Shown here in pieces: positions 33,863-46,848 of a stretch of DNA of 64,000 nucleotides. Made by a program: the position numbers and the translations under genes. The notes below the pieces were generated by a model. That model was given only the letters and a program-made list of their open reading frames with translations. It had not been told where the DNA came from and made no database searches. Each line of letters opens with the position of its first letter. Within the stretch, counting starts at the first letter, position 1. The DNA comes from Scatophagus argus. Lineage: Eukaryota > Chordata > Actinopteri > Scatophagidae. The stretch is taken from the NCBI RefSeq assembly GCF_020382885.2, contig NC_058499.1, forward strand, positions 22,367,872 through 22,431,871. The letters are read 5' to 3'.

Positions 33863-36800
33863 ATGTTCTCATGGGGAGAGGACGCTCAGCGGGGCTTCCG
33901 GCTGAAGGACGGCTCGCTGCTCGACTGCACAGCGGATGGTGGCGTACACAGGCTGGACCTCGGCTACCACGTCACACACCTGTCCGCGGCTCACAGTGTG
34001 CTCGCCTTCGTCAAAACTAATGGAAACGCGTTCATCATCCGCACGAATGAGAGAGAAGATGGCACAAGAGTCAGAGGGAAACAGAGTGAGCAACGCTCTT
34101 GTCCTGTTCATCCATGTTTAAGTGAAGTGGTGGAATGCAAACGTAGTACATTTACTCAAGTAGTACTGTGCTAAGTACAGTTTTGAGCTACTTGTATTTG
34201 AGTATTTCCATGTTCTGCCATTCTATACTTCTACTCCACTGCATTTATTTGACAGCTTAAGTTACTAGTTACTTTGCAGATTTAGTTTAATAGAACAAAA
34301 TATAATTATTATAATTTGACAGCTTAAGTTACTTGTTACTTTGCAGGTTTAGTTTAATAGAATAAAAATAATTAACAAATAAATTATATTAAGATAAACC
34401 TTTAATGATCTCCGGAAAGACATTCAGAAGATACCCATAGATGGTATGTAAGCTGTTAAATCACATTAGTGTCAACATTAAAACAATGACCACAATGTTG
34501 TATCAATAATTATAATGCAATAATACATTATTATTCTGAAATATGTCATTCTGCACAAGGACAACTTTTACTGCAAGTGTAGTTTGGTGTTAATACTTTT
34601 GCACTTTCACTTAAGTAAATATCAAATGCATGAATGTTACTTTTAAGAGAGTATTTCTACTTCTACTTGTTCTGGTATCGCTGTTTTTACTCAAGTACAA
34701 GATCTGAGTACTTCTTCCGCCTCTGCAGTAATGATGACTTGTAAGCAGTTGCAGCCACTTACACCTGCTGTGTTTCTGTGCACTTTCAGAGTTTGTCAAA
34801 TACAAAGAGAAGATTCAGGCCGTGAGTTGTGGTGATAATACGGTCACACTGCTGTCTGAGAGGGGAAATGTGCTCTGTGTGGACACAAACCACACTTACA
34901 TTCCTCGGTAAGGACAGACTGTGCTGTCAGTCAGCATCCTAAATTTGTCAACCAACTAAAATAATATGGAAACCAAAAACACATGATAAATTAATGGAGG
35001 TATAATAAAGACTGATGCTAGTCAGCTGTGTGATAACTGTTTATTTGAGTTCTGTTCTTTGTTCTCTCAGGCCCCTGGAAGCTTTGAGTAACACTCCAGT
35101 GTCTCAGGTTGCCTGTGGAAGTCAGCATTCAGTTGCTCTGACCAAAGGTACAGTAAGGCCATCTTGGTGCTTTGGTGTTTTATGGTTTGAAAATTTTTTA
35201 ATTTTTTTATTTGAGCTCTCTGAAAAAATAAACATGATACATGGATGCATTTTATTTTTACATAATTTAAGAAATATGTCCTTGTGTGCCATTTGTAATG
35301 AGTAAGATATCTGTGCATCAAAAACATTTTAGAAAAAGATTTGAAGTATCATAATCAGTAAGAAGCTCTTGTAGGTATTTGTCATTGTCATTTCAATTCC
35401 AGCAATACTTGATGAAAACGATCAAAGTAAATCAAATAGTAACTTCAGTGCATAGAATCTGCATATGTGGACACTGTAAATCCTAAACTCTTAGGTGTTA
35501 AGTGTTGAAGAATACTGCCAGGAATGTGTATGAGAAAGCAAATTGGAGTATAATAGACTGTGCTGTGGAGCTCAAAAAGTCATGGTGATTTCTCCACAGA
35601 TGGTCAGGTGTACACATGGGGCCAGGACTCCAGGGGCCAGCTGGGTCTGGGGAAGAGGAAGCTCGGCGCCAACTCACCCCAACACCTCCGCTCTCTGTCA
35701 GCGATCCCTCTGGTCCAGGTCGCTGCAGGGGGGGAGCAGAGCTTCGCCCTCTCTGTCTCTGGAGGTGTGTTTGGCTGGGGCAGAAACGACTGTGGACAGC
35801 TGGGGCTGGGAGACACAACAGGTAAAACCAAAGCAGTCATTATATGGAACATTTAACATGACATGCAAACCTGACTTTTCATTTCTTTTCTGTAGATCGA
35901 CACACACCAACCTCTGTTCATTACCTGAACATGAAGAAAACTGTTCACATTTCCTGTGGAAAGGACCACACTGTCACATTGACAAAGGTTAGACAAAGAA
36001 AGCTGGCGTCAGTAGTTGTTTGTACTGAGTCATTCCTCATTAACTACTCACATTTGCATACAGTGTTGGATAGAATGTCTTACCTAGAAAGTTTTTAAAC
36101 ACTCTCATGATATAATTACTAACATACCAATTTTCATTGCTTACTGTGAGTATAGGTTTTAACAGTATAAATTATCAGTTTTAAATCATCTTGTGAATGC
36201 AGAGCTGAATTTTTTGAAAGTTTTTAGTGGTGAAAATATTAGTGTAGCAATGTTAAATACCAGTTAGTTTTTCACAACGATATATTAAGGCAACTGAAAC
36301 AATAAATAGATGTTAAACAGTCTCTTGTCAGTATGCATCAGTTTAGAAGATTTATTTTTGCTTTCAGATATCTTTTATTAATAATATAAAATTGAAAGTA
36401 GGTTGACACACACACATGCACACACAGGATTGGTACTGGGTAAGTAGTGTACAGATACTGTAGTTCATCTGAACTTTTTGTTGCCTGCTGTGTCTAAAAT
36501 GATGCTAATGAGAGCTGTGGGACTGAGCCAAAACAGTGAAGTGACAGGCTGTGAAACCAAAGCAACGAGCTGAAAGACAGCACAACCCTCCACAGAGCTG
36601 AGGGACACCTTTCACATAACAGTAGTCTTTGGATTATTGGTTTCTATAAAAATATTTGTCAGTGTAGCTTTAGTTGCTTTCTGGGAAGTAAACAAAAAAA
36701 CATATCCTGATATCTGATATCCACCAATTTGCAAATAAATAATTTATTAATGGGACTTTAAACTGTGGTGTTTGCCTCCTCAGACTGGTGTAGTGTTCAC

Positions 36801-37400
36801 ATTTGGCTCTGGTCAATATGGACAGCTTGGGCACAACTCATTCAGCAATGAACTACGACCTCGGATTGTTGCGGAGCTCTGGGGGGCCAAAGTCACAAAG
36901 ACTGCATGTGGACGGTACATCAGCTTTCGTGATGCGATGTTCATGTTCATTATTCTGAAAGGGCATCTTTAGTTTACTTTACCTTTGACTTCTGTCTCTC
37001 TAGGATTAGGTCTAAATGATTCTCTTAAAAGGAAAAATAATAGAAATAATAGAAAAAAGTTTAAGTCTGTGATGACATTAAAAATGTTATTTATAATGTA
37101 TTATCTTTTCAGACATCACACATTAGTGCTGACAGACTCCAAGAAGGTCTACTCCTTTGGGTGTGGTGAGCAAGGCCAGCTGGGCCACGGAGTGGAGACT
37201 CATCCGTCTGTGCCGCTACCTGTTCAACTGCCACAGGGTGAATACATGTCTGTGAAAAGTGAATTGAAAAACGTGAATGAATGGAATGTGTGAATGATTT
37301 TCTTTTTATTCCATCAGTTTCAGACACCACCTGTGATCCAAAAATCAAAAACATCTTTGCAGGAGGAAACTGTTCGTTTGCAACATGCACATCTCATGAG
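33863..37400 (+). other. RCC1-like domain exons of HERC copy 1
   Basis: Exons 1-8 encode the RCC1-like propeller (residues 1-357). These domains bind substrates or small GTPase partners. The blade motif W/F-G-x-x-x-x-G-Q-L-G recurs at least four times. Exons 4, 5, 6 and 7 are nearly identical to copy 2; exons 1-3 and 8 are visibly more diverged. Confidence 0.8.
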
Positions 37401-40400
37401 GTTACCGACGCAAATACATCCAATACACTCATGATATCTGGAGGTATGATACTGTGGACATCAGCTCAACCTGTTTTTTTCACAGGAAGTTCACGAGGAA
37501 TCAAACACTGACACAGTCAACAATGTAGAACAGCACTGTCTCGGTGGCATGATTGACAAGTGGACCTCTGAATGTGATTCAAAGTCATGGAAAAAGATAA
37601 AACAGTAAGTGTGACTGATGCTTTTTTTTTCACTTTGTATGTGATTTATTGCTACGACGTTTTATGACTGTCGTAATGTTGTTCACAGGGAAATTCACAG
37701 GACCTTTTCCTCTGCATGCTGTGTGAATAAAAGCTTCCTTGAGCAAAGGTAGACACAGTACTTCTGTGCTGTACTTGTGCTAGTTACACGACCCCAATCC
37801 TCATTCATCTCAAAGCAATTCTGTGCCTAACACACCTGATACATTTTTCTTTATGGTTTTAGCAAAGACAAACATTTCCAGACTTCACCAAAGTACTCTG
37901 GCTTGAAATTATCACATGCAAGATGCGCTTTCAAGAAACTGGTGAAAAAGGACCATGTTTTGACAGAGGTATATAACAGAGACATATGTAATGTGTGTGA
38001 AAGGTTTTGTCTCCTCACACTTCTCTTTTGAATATTTGTGTTACTGTTGGTATGGTGTGTTGACAAGCCAGTTTATAATAAGCCTTTGCTGTCAATAGAT
38101 TATTCAGCTATCTAGTTAGGTAGGATTTCAATAAATCATTGTGCAGGGGTCCCCCATCTCCGTGTGCAATAGTTTATTTTTTAAAATAATTTAAATTTAA
38201 AAATCGTGAAATGCTGTAAATATCATGTGTGTTTTTTTTATTGTTTCGTTTTTGTAAAATAGAAAGAAAAAAAGTGTACATTTTCCCTTATTTTTGCTTT
38301 GTATATTTTTTACTTATCTGCACCTTTATTTTGCTATCCTTGTGCTGCTGTGACTGCTGTGAGTTCCCCACTGTGGCACTAACTAAAAGCCTATCTTATC
38401 TTATCTTATCTTATCTTATTTGGTTGATGTGACAACATGATATAAGGCAATCTTTCACAATGCGATGCAAATGTGGCAAGGCTGTGTACTGTTAGGAAAC
38501 GTGGAAACTTTTATTCACACCCCATTTGCGATTAATCATCTCTGCAGCTTCAAGACACTCCCCCACAGTGTTCACGCAATAACAACTATTCCAAGTGTGG
38601 ATGCTTCAGTATCACGTGACAGGGTGGGATAGTGCATGACTTGAGTTTTGCTTTGTTTGTTTTACAACCCAAGCCTGTGTTCTATGAAGAGATACCTGTC
38701 AAAAAGTACTAATCGTTTAGATGATAGTTCAGTTTAATTAGTTTCAACTTCAGCAATTATAGTCTACTTATATTTATGCAGTTACAACAGCAAAAATAAA
38801 ACAGCAAATGCACCATCCTTGTGCACATCTTTGACCCTTGCATTTTTTTTTCACACTGACAGGTTGAGACTGCTGTCCTGCACTTGCTTCCTTCCCTTGA
38901 TAAGAAGCCAGTTGGAGTGGAGGGGTTGAGGATCTACCCACTGCTCAATGAGCTCCTACACGTGATCCAGAGACAAAAACGGCAACAAATGAGCACCAAG
39001 CTCGCCGAGGCAGTTGCCTCTGCTGTACTAAGCTTGTCCGTTGACAGCCTCAAGGTCATAGGTACTGTCACCACCGCACCTGTAACATCAGCTGAATACA
39101 ACCCGGATTCTCAAAAAGTTGTGATGCTGTGTAAAACAGTATTGAAAACAGAATGTGATAGTTTGTAAATCCTTTTTGACATACTCTCAGTTGAAAACAA
39201 CACAAAGCTGATATATTTAATGTTTAACCTCATCAACTTCATTGATTTTTATAAATATATGCTGATTCTGAATTTGCTGTCAGCAACACGATTCAGATAA
39301 GTTGAGACAGCAGCATCAAATGAGTAGGAAAGCTGTGTGCGGCTCAGAAAACACCTGTTTGGAACAGGTAAACAGGTTCATTGGTAACAGTTGATAGGAT
39401 CATGACTGGACATGAAAGGAGCATCCTCGAAAGGCTCAGGTGTTCACAAGAGAGAATGGGTTGTTTACACAGTTGTTAAGTTTACACAGTGTCCCAACTG
39501 TTTTTGGATTCTGGATTATTTTTTATTCATTATTTTTTTGTTATTATTATTATTTTATTATTAAGATTTTTATAAAACCAAATTATATTTTTGATGTTAT
39601 TTATTGTCTGCCTTTTTCTGCAGACAATAAATACAATAACAATGCAGTGTTTTGATTTTGTAATTACCTTCTCAAGGGAACTTTGTTTTTTGGTCACTCC
39701 CATAGTGGAGAAGCTGCACAGTGTTTACACTATGTTCTGATTTGAATATGAACTGTGAGATTTAGACTTGCTGCAAATCTCCATGTTGTCTTCTTCAGGG
39801 GACTGGTGGTCCACCCTGTCACCTTCCACTATGGCTAAACATGTTAAGGTGTGGAAACAAGCTCTCTCAGTGATCCTGACCTTCAATCCTGTACCTCGTA
39901 ACTCTGGAGTCAGAAACCTGCTGCTAGTTCTCCAGTACATGTACAATGTGAGTATCATTTGTTACCTTTATTTATAGTAAATGTTACAGGATATGATCCT
40001 GGAGTAGCAAGTCTGCTATCTCTTACTACAAAATAAGCCTTTTTATTTTGTTTAACTTTATACCTAATATATAATGAACTCATTCGAAAGGCCAACATGA
40101 GGATTGCAGAGCCTCGAAGGATTCCAGAAAGCGATTTTTATCTGTTCTTTGATGAAACTTTTCTTGTGGATGATGTGCTCCTTTGGCGTTCCTGGTCACA
40201 ACATAAGGTAAGAACTAAACAACATATGGTTGATTAGTTTGTGAGCTGGAGCCATGTGCCTCTATGCATCATGGTTTTAAATCTTCTGCCATTCAAGTTG
40301 TCAAGTCTATTTTCAATAGTTGTCATATATGTGCACTGTCTAATATAAAGAATCCGTCTGCTTTTTTTTTTTTTTTTAATTTTAGAAAGCGAATGCTGAG

Positions 40401-43290
40401 CCACTTATCTTCTGTAGCTTTCCAATAGTAATGGATCTGCAGTCAAAGAAAAAGGCTTTTGACATGAATGCTTTCTTCACCAAGGTAATTGAAGCCTTGA
40501 ATGGTAGCTCGTGAGAACACACACAACACTGTCAGTACACTGTGATTGAATACATATTTTTCATGTGAGAAACACACTGAAGTTAGCTGGCATTACACAA
40601 AAAAATTGCAAAAAAAAGTTATGAGAACTAACATCTTAAATTTTATTGCAGGTGGAAACAACAAAGTGCATCTACCGGCGTGTGCTTTCTGAATGTAGAT
40701 TCCCACAGCCTGCAGACCTGTTCTTTGAACTGGACCTGAGGCGAGCATCGGTTTTGGAAGACACCTTTGAACAACTGGCTGATGCTTATCACATTGACTA
40801 CAAGAAGGAACTTGCGGTAAACATGTAGTTTTGATGTGATAGTAATAGTACGACCAAAGTACTATTGTATTATGTTTTAGTTACTCGTGTTTAAGCTGTT
40901 GTTTCAGAAAAAAAAACTTAGTTTGTGCTCTTCTTCTAGGTTTATTTTGATGACAACCACGAAATCGATAATGTCTACATGAAAGACTTTTTTTACGAGG
41001 TGTTTCATGAGATGGTGTCACCCGCATCCGGGATGTTCATGTTCAATGACTCTGAAACTCTGGCATGGTTCACTTCCAGAGTAAGAGTTCAGATCCTCTT
41101 ACCTCATGAACAAATATGAATTATTAATTCTACATTCAGGTAATGCAGCGTACAGTAGATTTCTCATATAAAACATCTCTACCATCAACTAACAGGCAGC
41201 ACAGGAGGACCAGAGATACTTCCAGTTTGGGGTTCTGTGTGGACTGGCTTTATACAACCGCTGCATTGTACACTTACCCTTCCCACTGGCTCTGTTCAAG
41301 AAGCTGCTTGGTGTGAGGCCTTCACTGGATGATATGATAGAATTCAGTCCATGTGTTGGCAAGTAAGAATAAATGAATGCATATCTAATTCACATAGATT
41401 TTTGGTTTTAGGTGTCGATTTTCTGATCAGAATATACTGTACTTGGATATCCTAATTATAATTCATTTTGTGTGTTAACAGGAATCTGCAGTACATTTTG
41501 GAAGTCTACAAAGATGATGACATAAAAAACTTGGACATGTTTTTTACAGTAGGTATCCTCTTTTTGATTTCCGACTGACAGCCCATTATCATTTTCCAAA
41601 GCAAGCATATGACTATCTTCTTTTCTTTTAACTGATCAACAGATCAGCTGGGATGGGACGGAGGTTGACCTTGATCCTGAAAATCCTGAAAAGCCAGTGA
41701 CAAGTCAAAATAAGTAAGGAGCATGAAAGCGTTTATTTGTCTGCCAGTTCTTTGTGACACTAGCTGAGCAGTGAGAGAAAATGCAAGCCATGAAGTTGTG
41801 GGCTGGAAAAGCAAAACAGTAAGCTGTAGGTTGTAGTGAAAGAGCTGAGAGGAACTGCAGAATCTGGTGCTAAATCTCTGTGTGTTTGAGACAACAGGTG
41901 ACATTCACAATACCCAACATCGTGTGATCCATTTTAACATGAAAATAAACAGATACAACCTTGTTGAAGAAAAAAAATACATGATACAGTTCAGTTAAGA
42001 TACTTATTAAATGGTAAAATAATAAGGCTGAATAACTAAATACATCACAATTTATTGGTGCGTTTTTATCAATTAAGGAGTACCTCTAAAATCACAATTT
42101 CTTATCCTTGTTAAGAGAAAGTCACTGAATATCCTCAAAGAAATCATTTCAGACAACCACACTGCTACTACCTAATAGGGTTGATGGGAAGTTATAAATG
42201 TGTATCTGCACAGAAATTTAAAGACACATAATGCCTATTGATTATGTGATTATAGGGAAACATGTACACCACAAGTAAGTTTTGTTGATGAGGAAACGAC
42301 GATGTCAAGTTCCACAGGAAAATGTGTGTTAGAGAGATGGGATTTCAGTCACTTTTCCTTGTAATAAAGATAGGACAGAGGAATTAATCATTTAATAGAT
42401 GTTTTGTTGAGCTAAAGCTTTTATTTATGAAACAGGAAGGAGTTTGTGGATGCCTACGTGAATCATGTGTTCAACACGACCGTGGAGGGTGTCTTTCGGG
42501 AGTTCAAGCGAGGCTTCTTCCTGGTGTGTGACCGAGATCTGGTGAAGTTGTTTCGGCCAGAGGAGCTGCAGGGAGTGTTGGTGGGCAAAGACTTTCATGA
42601 CTGGGAAAAACTGAAACAGGTACAGTCTGAAGCAAGAGCTCCACATGGTCTAGCTTTCTCTTCACCTGATTTATCACATCCTCATGTGTTTTAATGCTAC
42701 AAATAATTATAACTGTTTATTACAGAATTATCTCTAACAGTCTCTTTCACTGTGATTAGAACACAACATATAAGGGGGAGTTCGATGTTGACCACCCCAC
42801 CATACAGATGTTTTGGGAGGTTTTTGATGAGCTGAATGAGAATCAGAAGAAAGCTTTTCTTTGTAAGTATTGTGCCTGATTTTAATATAAACAAATACTT
42901 CACATATAAATTGAAATTACAGCAATCTAATGAAGTCAATGGTCCAAATAATGTTTTATCATCTGGAGCTATTTCAGCCTAGATTGCTCATTAAAAAGTC
43001 TCTCACATACATAAACACACATAAATATACAGAAATGAAGAAACTCACTGCTAACCATTTTCCCTCCTCCAGGGTTTGTGACAGGTTTTGAAAGGGAGCC
43101 TATTCTTGGCATGGAAAAGATCAACATGACAGTCGGCGTTAAACAAGTCCAGGACGGCTCGTTTGACCAGTACTACCCTGAGACACATACATGTTTCTCA
43201 GCCTTGGAGCTGCCCTTGTACTCAACCATTGAGATCATGCGAACCAAGCTGACCGAGGCCCTAAGCAACTGTAAAGGGATCCACAATTGA
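33863..43290 (+). CDS. Small-HERC E3 ubiquitin-protein ligase, copy 1 (RCC1-like plus HECT)
   Basis: Coding exons: 33863-34085, 34790-34907, 35071-35147, 35600-35821, 35896-35987, 36784-36914, 37113-37237, 37318-37400, 37486-37604, 37689-37748, 37863-37968, 38863-39061, 39799-39947, 40091-40207, 40386-40484, 40652-40816, 40940-41080, 41196-41362, 41482-41548, 41643-41713, 42436-42619, 42760-42862, 43073-43290. All join in phase to 1011 residues, near the length of human HERC3-HERC6. Residues 1-357 form RCC1-type repeats ([60 protein letters not shown]). About 680-1011 is a HECT domain with catalytic Cys980 in HTCFSALELP. The usual Phe near the C-terminus is missing (ends GIHN). IRF motifs upstream suggest an interferon-induced, HERC5/6-like role; fish-specific small HERCs such as HERC7 are candidates. 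No stop or frameshift. Confidence 0.9.
34127..34728. mobile_element. DNA-transposon-like repeat in intron 1 of HERC copy 1
   Basis: Starts with GTGGTGGAATGCAAACG and ATTTACTCAAGTA. It ends with the inverted counterpart TTTTTACTCAAGTACAAGAT then GAGTACTTCTTCCGCCTCTG, so the ends are related in inverted orientation. Inside, a unit of about 65 bases beginning TGACAGCTTAAGTTACT is tandemly repeated (34249 and 34317). The matching intron of copy 2 is only 141 bases, so this is an insertion specific to copy 1. Family not named. Confidence 0.6.
38265..38422 (+). mobile_element. Possible 3' tail of a non-LTR retrotransposon with (TTATC)n end
   Basis: In intron 11 of HERC copy 1, the sequence GAGTTCCCCACTGTGGCACT followed by an (TTATC)n tail at about 38390-38418 resembles the 3' end of fish LINEs. 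Copy 2 has only a 94-base intron here (893 in copy 1), supporting an insertion. Element name and 5' boundary uncertain. Confidence 0.45.
39105..39512. mobile_element. MITE-like element in intron 12 of HERC copy 1
   Basis: Left end GATTCTCAAAAAGTTGTGAT then GCTGTGTAAAAC. The right end read on the - strand gives GAATCCAAAAACAGTTGGGA then CACTGTGTAAAC, so the two form inverted terminal repeats about 400 bases apart. No coding capacity. I recognise it as a nonautonomous repeat common in teleosts. Copy 2 lacks it (intron 12 of 391 rather than 737 bases). Confidence 0.65.
40652..43290 (+). other. HECT domain exons of HERC copy 1
   Basis: Exons 16-23. The HECT N-lobe begins around residue 680 (VYFDDN at 696) and the C-lobe ends with PETHTCFSALELPLYS, where Cys980 would form the ubiquitin thioester. 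The canonical His-Thr-Cys-Phe is intact. The last residues are NCKGIHN, without the Phe four from the end that HECT ligases normally use for catalysis. Confidence 0.8.
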
Positions 43291-43625
43291 TGGTGGGACT
43301 GGACCGCGACTATTGACTGTTTACGTACTGAACAGAGGACTTAACATTACAGAGAGCACTTTGCAAATGGCTGACAAAGCCTTTTTAGCTACCTATTCTT
43401 ACTCAAATCATTCATGCGTCAGAGTGAAAATACTGATAAAAGTAATTTATACTTGTAATTAATATTTCTTTTCAGTCCATCACCTCAAGGAATTAAGTGT
43501 GGGGGTAGTAACTAGTAATTTGAGAAATGAGAGGAAAAGAGAAGAAGAGAAAGAAAGGGATGAAATGAAGAGGTAAAGGAAGAACAAGGCAAGTGAGAGC
43601 GGAAACAAAACGGATGGGCGGGACC

Positions 43626-43631
43626 AATAAA
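43626..43631 (+). terminator. Candidate poly(A) signal of HERC copy 1
   Basis: AATAAA 336 bases after the stop codon, in purine-rich sequence. It is the first canonical signal downstream. Confidence 0.6.
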
Positions 43632-43857
43632 GGAAAACTGTGATGAGAAGCTGCTGCTGTGAGCTTTTATTTTTTTATTATCTTTAAAATATTTGACTGT
43701 TACTGCAGTGTTGTGTTAATTAGTAGATATAACTAACTGGGCCCCTGATAATTGTGTGAGATTATGAAATGTACTATATAAAAACAACCCAAAATGCATC
43801 ACCCCTCTAAAGCCATTGTTGGTGATTTATTGTTTAACATTTATTTCAATGCAGTTC

Positions 43858-43925
43858 AGTTTCTTTATATAGCGCCTAATCACAACCAAAGTTGTCTCAT
43901 GACACTTTTCAGTTAGAGCAGGTCT
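43858..43925. repeat. Dispersed repeat fragment
   Basis: The stretch TTTATATAGCGCCTAATCAC followed by AACCAAAGTTGTCTCATGAC matches a very common teleost repeat tail, probably from a LINE or SINE. Short fragment; family not assigned. Confidence 0.5.
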
Positions 43926-45390
43926 AGGACATTAGAACATTTGATTTTGGGTCCAGTGTGTTGGATTATTATTAAGTTATTTGTGCTTTGAAATGTTTGT
44001 AAATATGTATTTTTGGCCAAAAGGATTTATTATGAGCCTGTGCCATAAAGCTGTTACAGTGTTATCCTGTTATGTTTATAGATTCACTCACACATGTCTC
44101 TTATGAATCTAACTGTGGCTTTTCATTAAAGATGGCAGATGGTTGTTGTATTGATGTCTTTTGTCATGAAATGTTGTTACTGTTGATGTGAAGTGCTTCT
44201 GGTAACTATGTTGTGTGTGTAAAATGTGTGTGTAAACAAAGCCACCAAGATCAGTGGCTAACAACATAATGTAGCTTTGGGATCAGTGATTCTACTTAGG
44301 AGTGGAAATGATTGTTGGAGAAAACACAGAGACACTTTAAGTACAGTTTTATTTTTCCATTTTGCTCAAGAAATTCAATTCACATGCAAACATACAAAGA
44401 TCTTCAAGTTTAAATAAAGATTAAGCAGTTATTGCTTATTATTGATTGAATACATTTCAGAATTTTTAGATATTGAATTTCTTAAAATATGTGCCCTTGC
44501 ACCAACCGTTTCATCTGTATATTATTATAAAATGCATCCATAATTTATCCATAATTTGTTCTGCGAGTAGCCAGATAAATGTGTCAAAACACCTGTTAAA
44601 AGGCAGCAGATTAATGAAAAATTATATCTACTTTGAACCCCATTAGATTGTCCCACCAACTTTTTCAATGCTTTCAACGCAGAGTGGATTTAAACAGTGC
44701 TGATAGATTAAAAGCACACTGTGGTTCTGTGGAAAGTTGAATCTATAATATTTTTAAATGGGTCATTACACATAACAAAACTACAGTATAAAGTGTCAGT
44801 TTCTAGTCTACAAAGCATATCTGGAGCTTCACAGCAAAACAGAGTGGCAGAATTCCCCCCAACAACTGGAGCAGATATGGACCTGTTTTAAACTGCGAGA
44901 TCCCAAATTTAATAATTTAAAACTAGTCCTCATCTGGTTCAATTGTTAAAGAGAATGTTGCTTTGCTGTTCTGTTGCTCAGTTTGGTATGACAGGCAATA
45001 GTGAGCAATGTTAAATTATGAAATCAATAAGATGTTGTTGGACTGAATCCTGAACTCTCAGGGCTTCAGAAATAATAGTTTAAGTAACATTAACATTGCT
45101 GTACATGGGTGCCTTTATCTTATGGCTTTCAATTAAACTCCACTTGTAAGTGCTAGCTTGTTGATTTTTGCACTCCTGAGTATCCACATGCAACTTTCCA
45201 GCACCGAATACCTCGTAAAAGAACTCAATGGGGATAAGAAGCGATTTCTAGGAGATAGTTTGCACTGTGCCAGAACTTTTTCATGCAACCAACCATGAGT
45301 TTGCAGCTTTTTACTGTTACAGCATGACTACTGACACAATTTAATTATTCAACAATCTAAAGACAACCATAGTAAAGCAAAACCAGCAGA
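43926..45390. other. Spacer between the two HERC genes
   Basis: AT-rich intergenic sequence without gene or RNA signals. Copy 1 stop and copy 2 start are 2.3 kb apart, so the pair is a compact head-to-tail tandem. Confidence 0.6.
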
Positions 45391-45602
45391 AGTCAGATAG
45401 CGGTTTCACTTTCATTTGTCTTTTCCCTGCATAAGCCCCTCCTGCTTCTGAGTCACTGGGTGTGTTATTTTCATTTCATCACGTTTAGTAAGTTTTGTTT
45501 TCCATTTCAAGTTGGCATAATTAATGGGCGGAGTTTCGTTTGTGACTGACAGAGCTGAGACATATAAATCAGCTCTCTTTCTCTTTGAGTCACTTTACCA
45601 TA
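45391..45602 (+). promoter_or_regulatory. Promoter of HERC copy 2 with an exact ISRE core
   Basis: GTTTCACTTTC at 45403-45413 is the reverse complement of GAAAGTGAAAC, which fits the interferon-stimulated response element GAAANNGAAAC exactly. A GTTTCGTTT motif like those of copy 1 lies at 45533-45541. A TATAAA box at 45563-45568 is 40 bases before the AUG, implying a leader of only about 10 bases if used. Activity is inferred. Confidence 0.65.
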
Positions 45603-46816
45603 ATGTTTTCATGGGGAGAGGACTGTCAGCAGGGCTTCAGGCTGAAAGGTGTCTCAGAAGGTGATGGAGTTCACTTTTTAAAGCTCACTTACCACATCAC
45701 AGACCTGTCTGCGGCTCACAGTGTGCTCGCCTTCGTCAAAGACAAAGGAGACGTGTTCATCATTCGGACCAATGAGAGCAAAGATGGCAGAAGAGTCAGA
45801 GGGAAACAGAGTGAGCATCAGCCTTGTCTTCCTGTCTTAATGTAACATGAACTGAACTTCCTTCTGACAAAGATCAAGTCACAGGAAGTTCTCTTTTCGC
45901 TTTGCTGTTCTGTTGTTACATGCTGTGTTTCTGTGGCTTGTGTGCTAACAGAGTATGTGAAATGTGAAGAGAAGATTCAGGCCGTGAGTTGTGGTGATAA
46001 TACAGTCGTACTGCTGTCTGAGAGGGGAAATGTTCTCTGTGTGGACACAAACCACATTCCATTCAATCCAAGGTAAGGACAAAAGAATACATGTTGGGAA
46101 TGATTTCATTATTTCATGAGTAAAAACAACTCAAGTAAAACAACTTGAGAAGGGTGGGACCTGATGTACAAGTTTTTTAAAGAGAATTTTTAAAAATTTA
46201 AAAGGAAAATAGTAGGAAAAATAAACAAAAAATACAAACTTTCCCATTTTAAACAACTTTAAGGGTAGGCTTATATGCCAAGGCTGAGCACTGGATCGAA
46301 CCTGTGGGTAGAACGAGTGTTTAAGCTGTGCTGTTTTCTCTTGTTTCAGAACACCAGAAGCTTTGCATAACATACCAGTTTCTCAGGTTGCTTGTGGAAG
46401 TCAGCATTCAGTTGCTCTGACCAAAGGTACAGTAAAGTACAGCAGACTTCTAATGTACAAACTGAAAGCAAGATGCTTTGTGCTCCTATTACATTTGTGA
46501 CTTCCTAGTTCCTTACACAAGAGTTATAGTCAATACACTGAAAATTAACAGCAATACATAGAAATTAACAAACACATACTACCAGTGCTATAGTAAAGAT
46601 CTGAAGCTCCAACAGTCATTTAATGGCTGTAAATGTTTTGAAAAAATCTTTTATTATGTATGGAAGTTGACCAGGAAGAAACACACCAACCATTGTTGAG
46701 ACTGGATTGTAAAAGTTGAGAGTGTGCCTGGGAAGAAGGTCCACTTATTGATCAGTTTAAAACTTTTTATTATAATGCTACAGTCTAATAATTATACATA
46801 TATGTAATATAAATAG

Positions 46817-46848
<32 letters not shown>

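Noticed and set aside
35498..35910. Sizeable open frames on the - strand and other frames over HERC exons 4-5, repeated at 46778-47259
   Set aside because: Shadows of the real exons in other frames. They recur only because the two HERC copies are nearly identical there.
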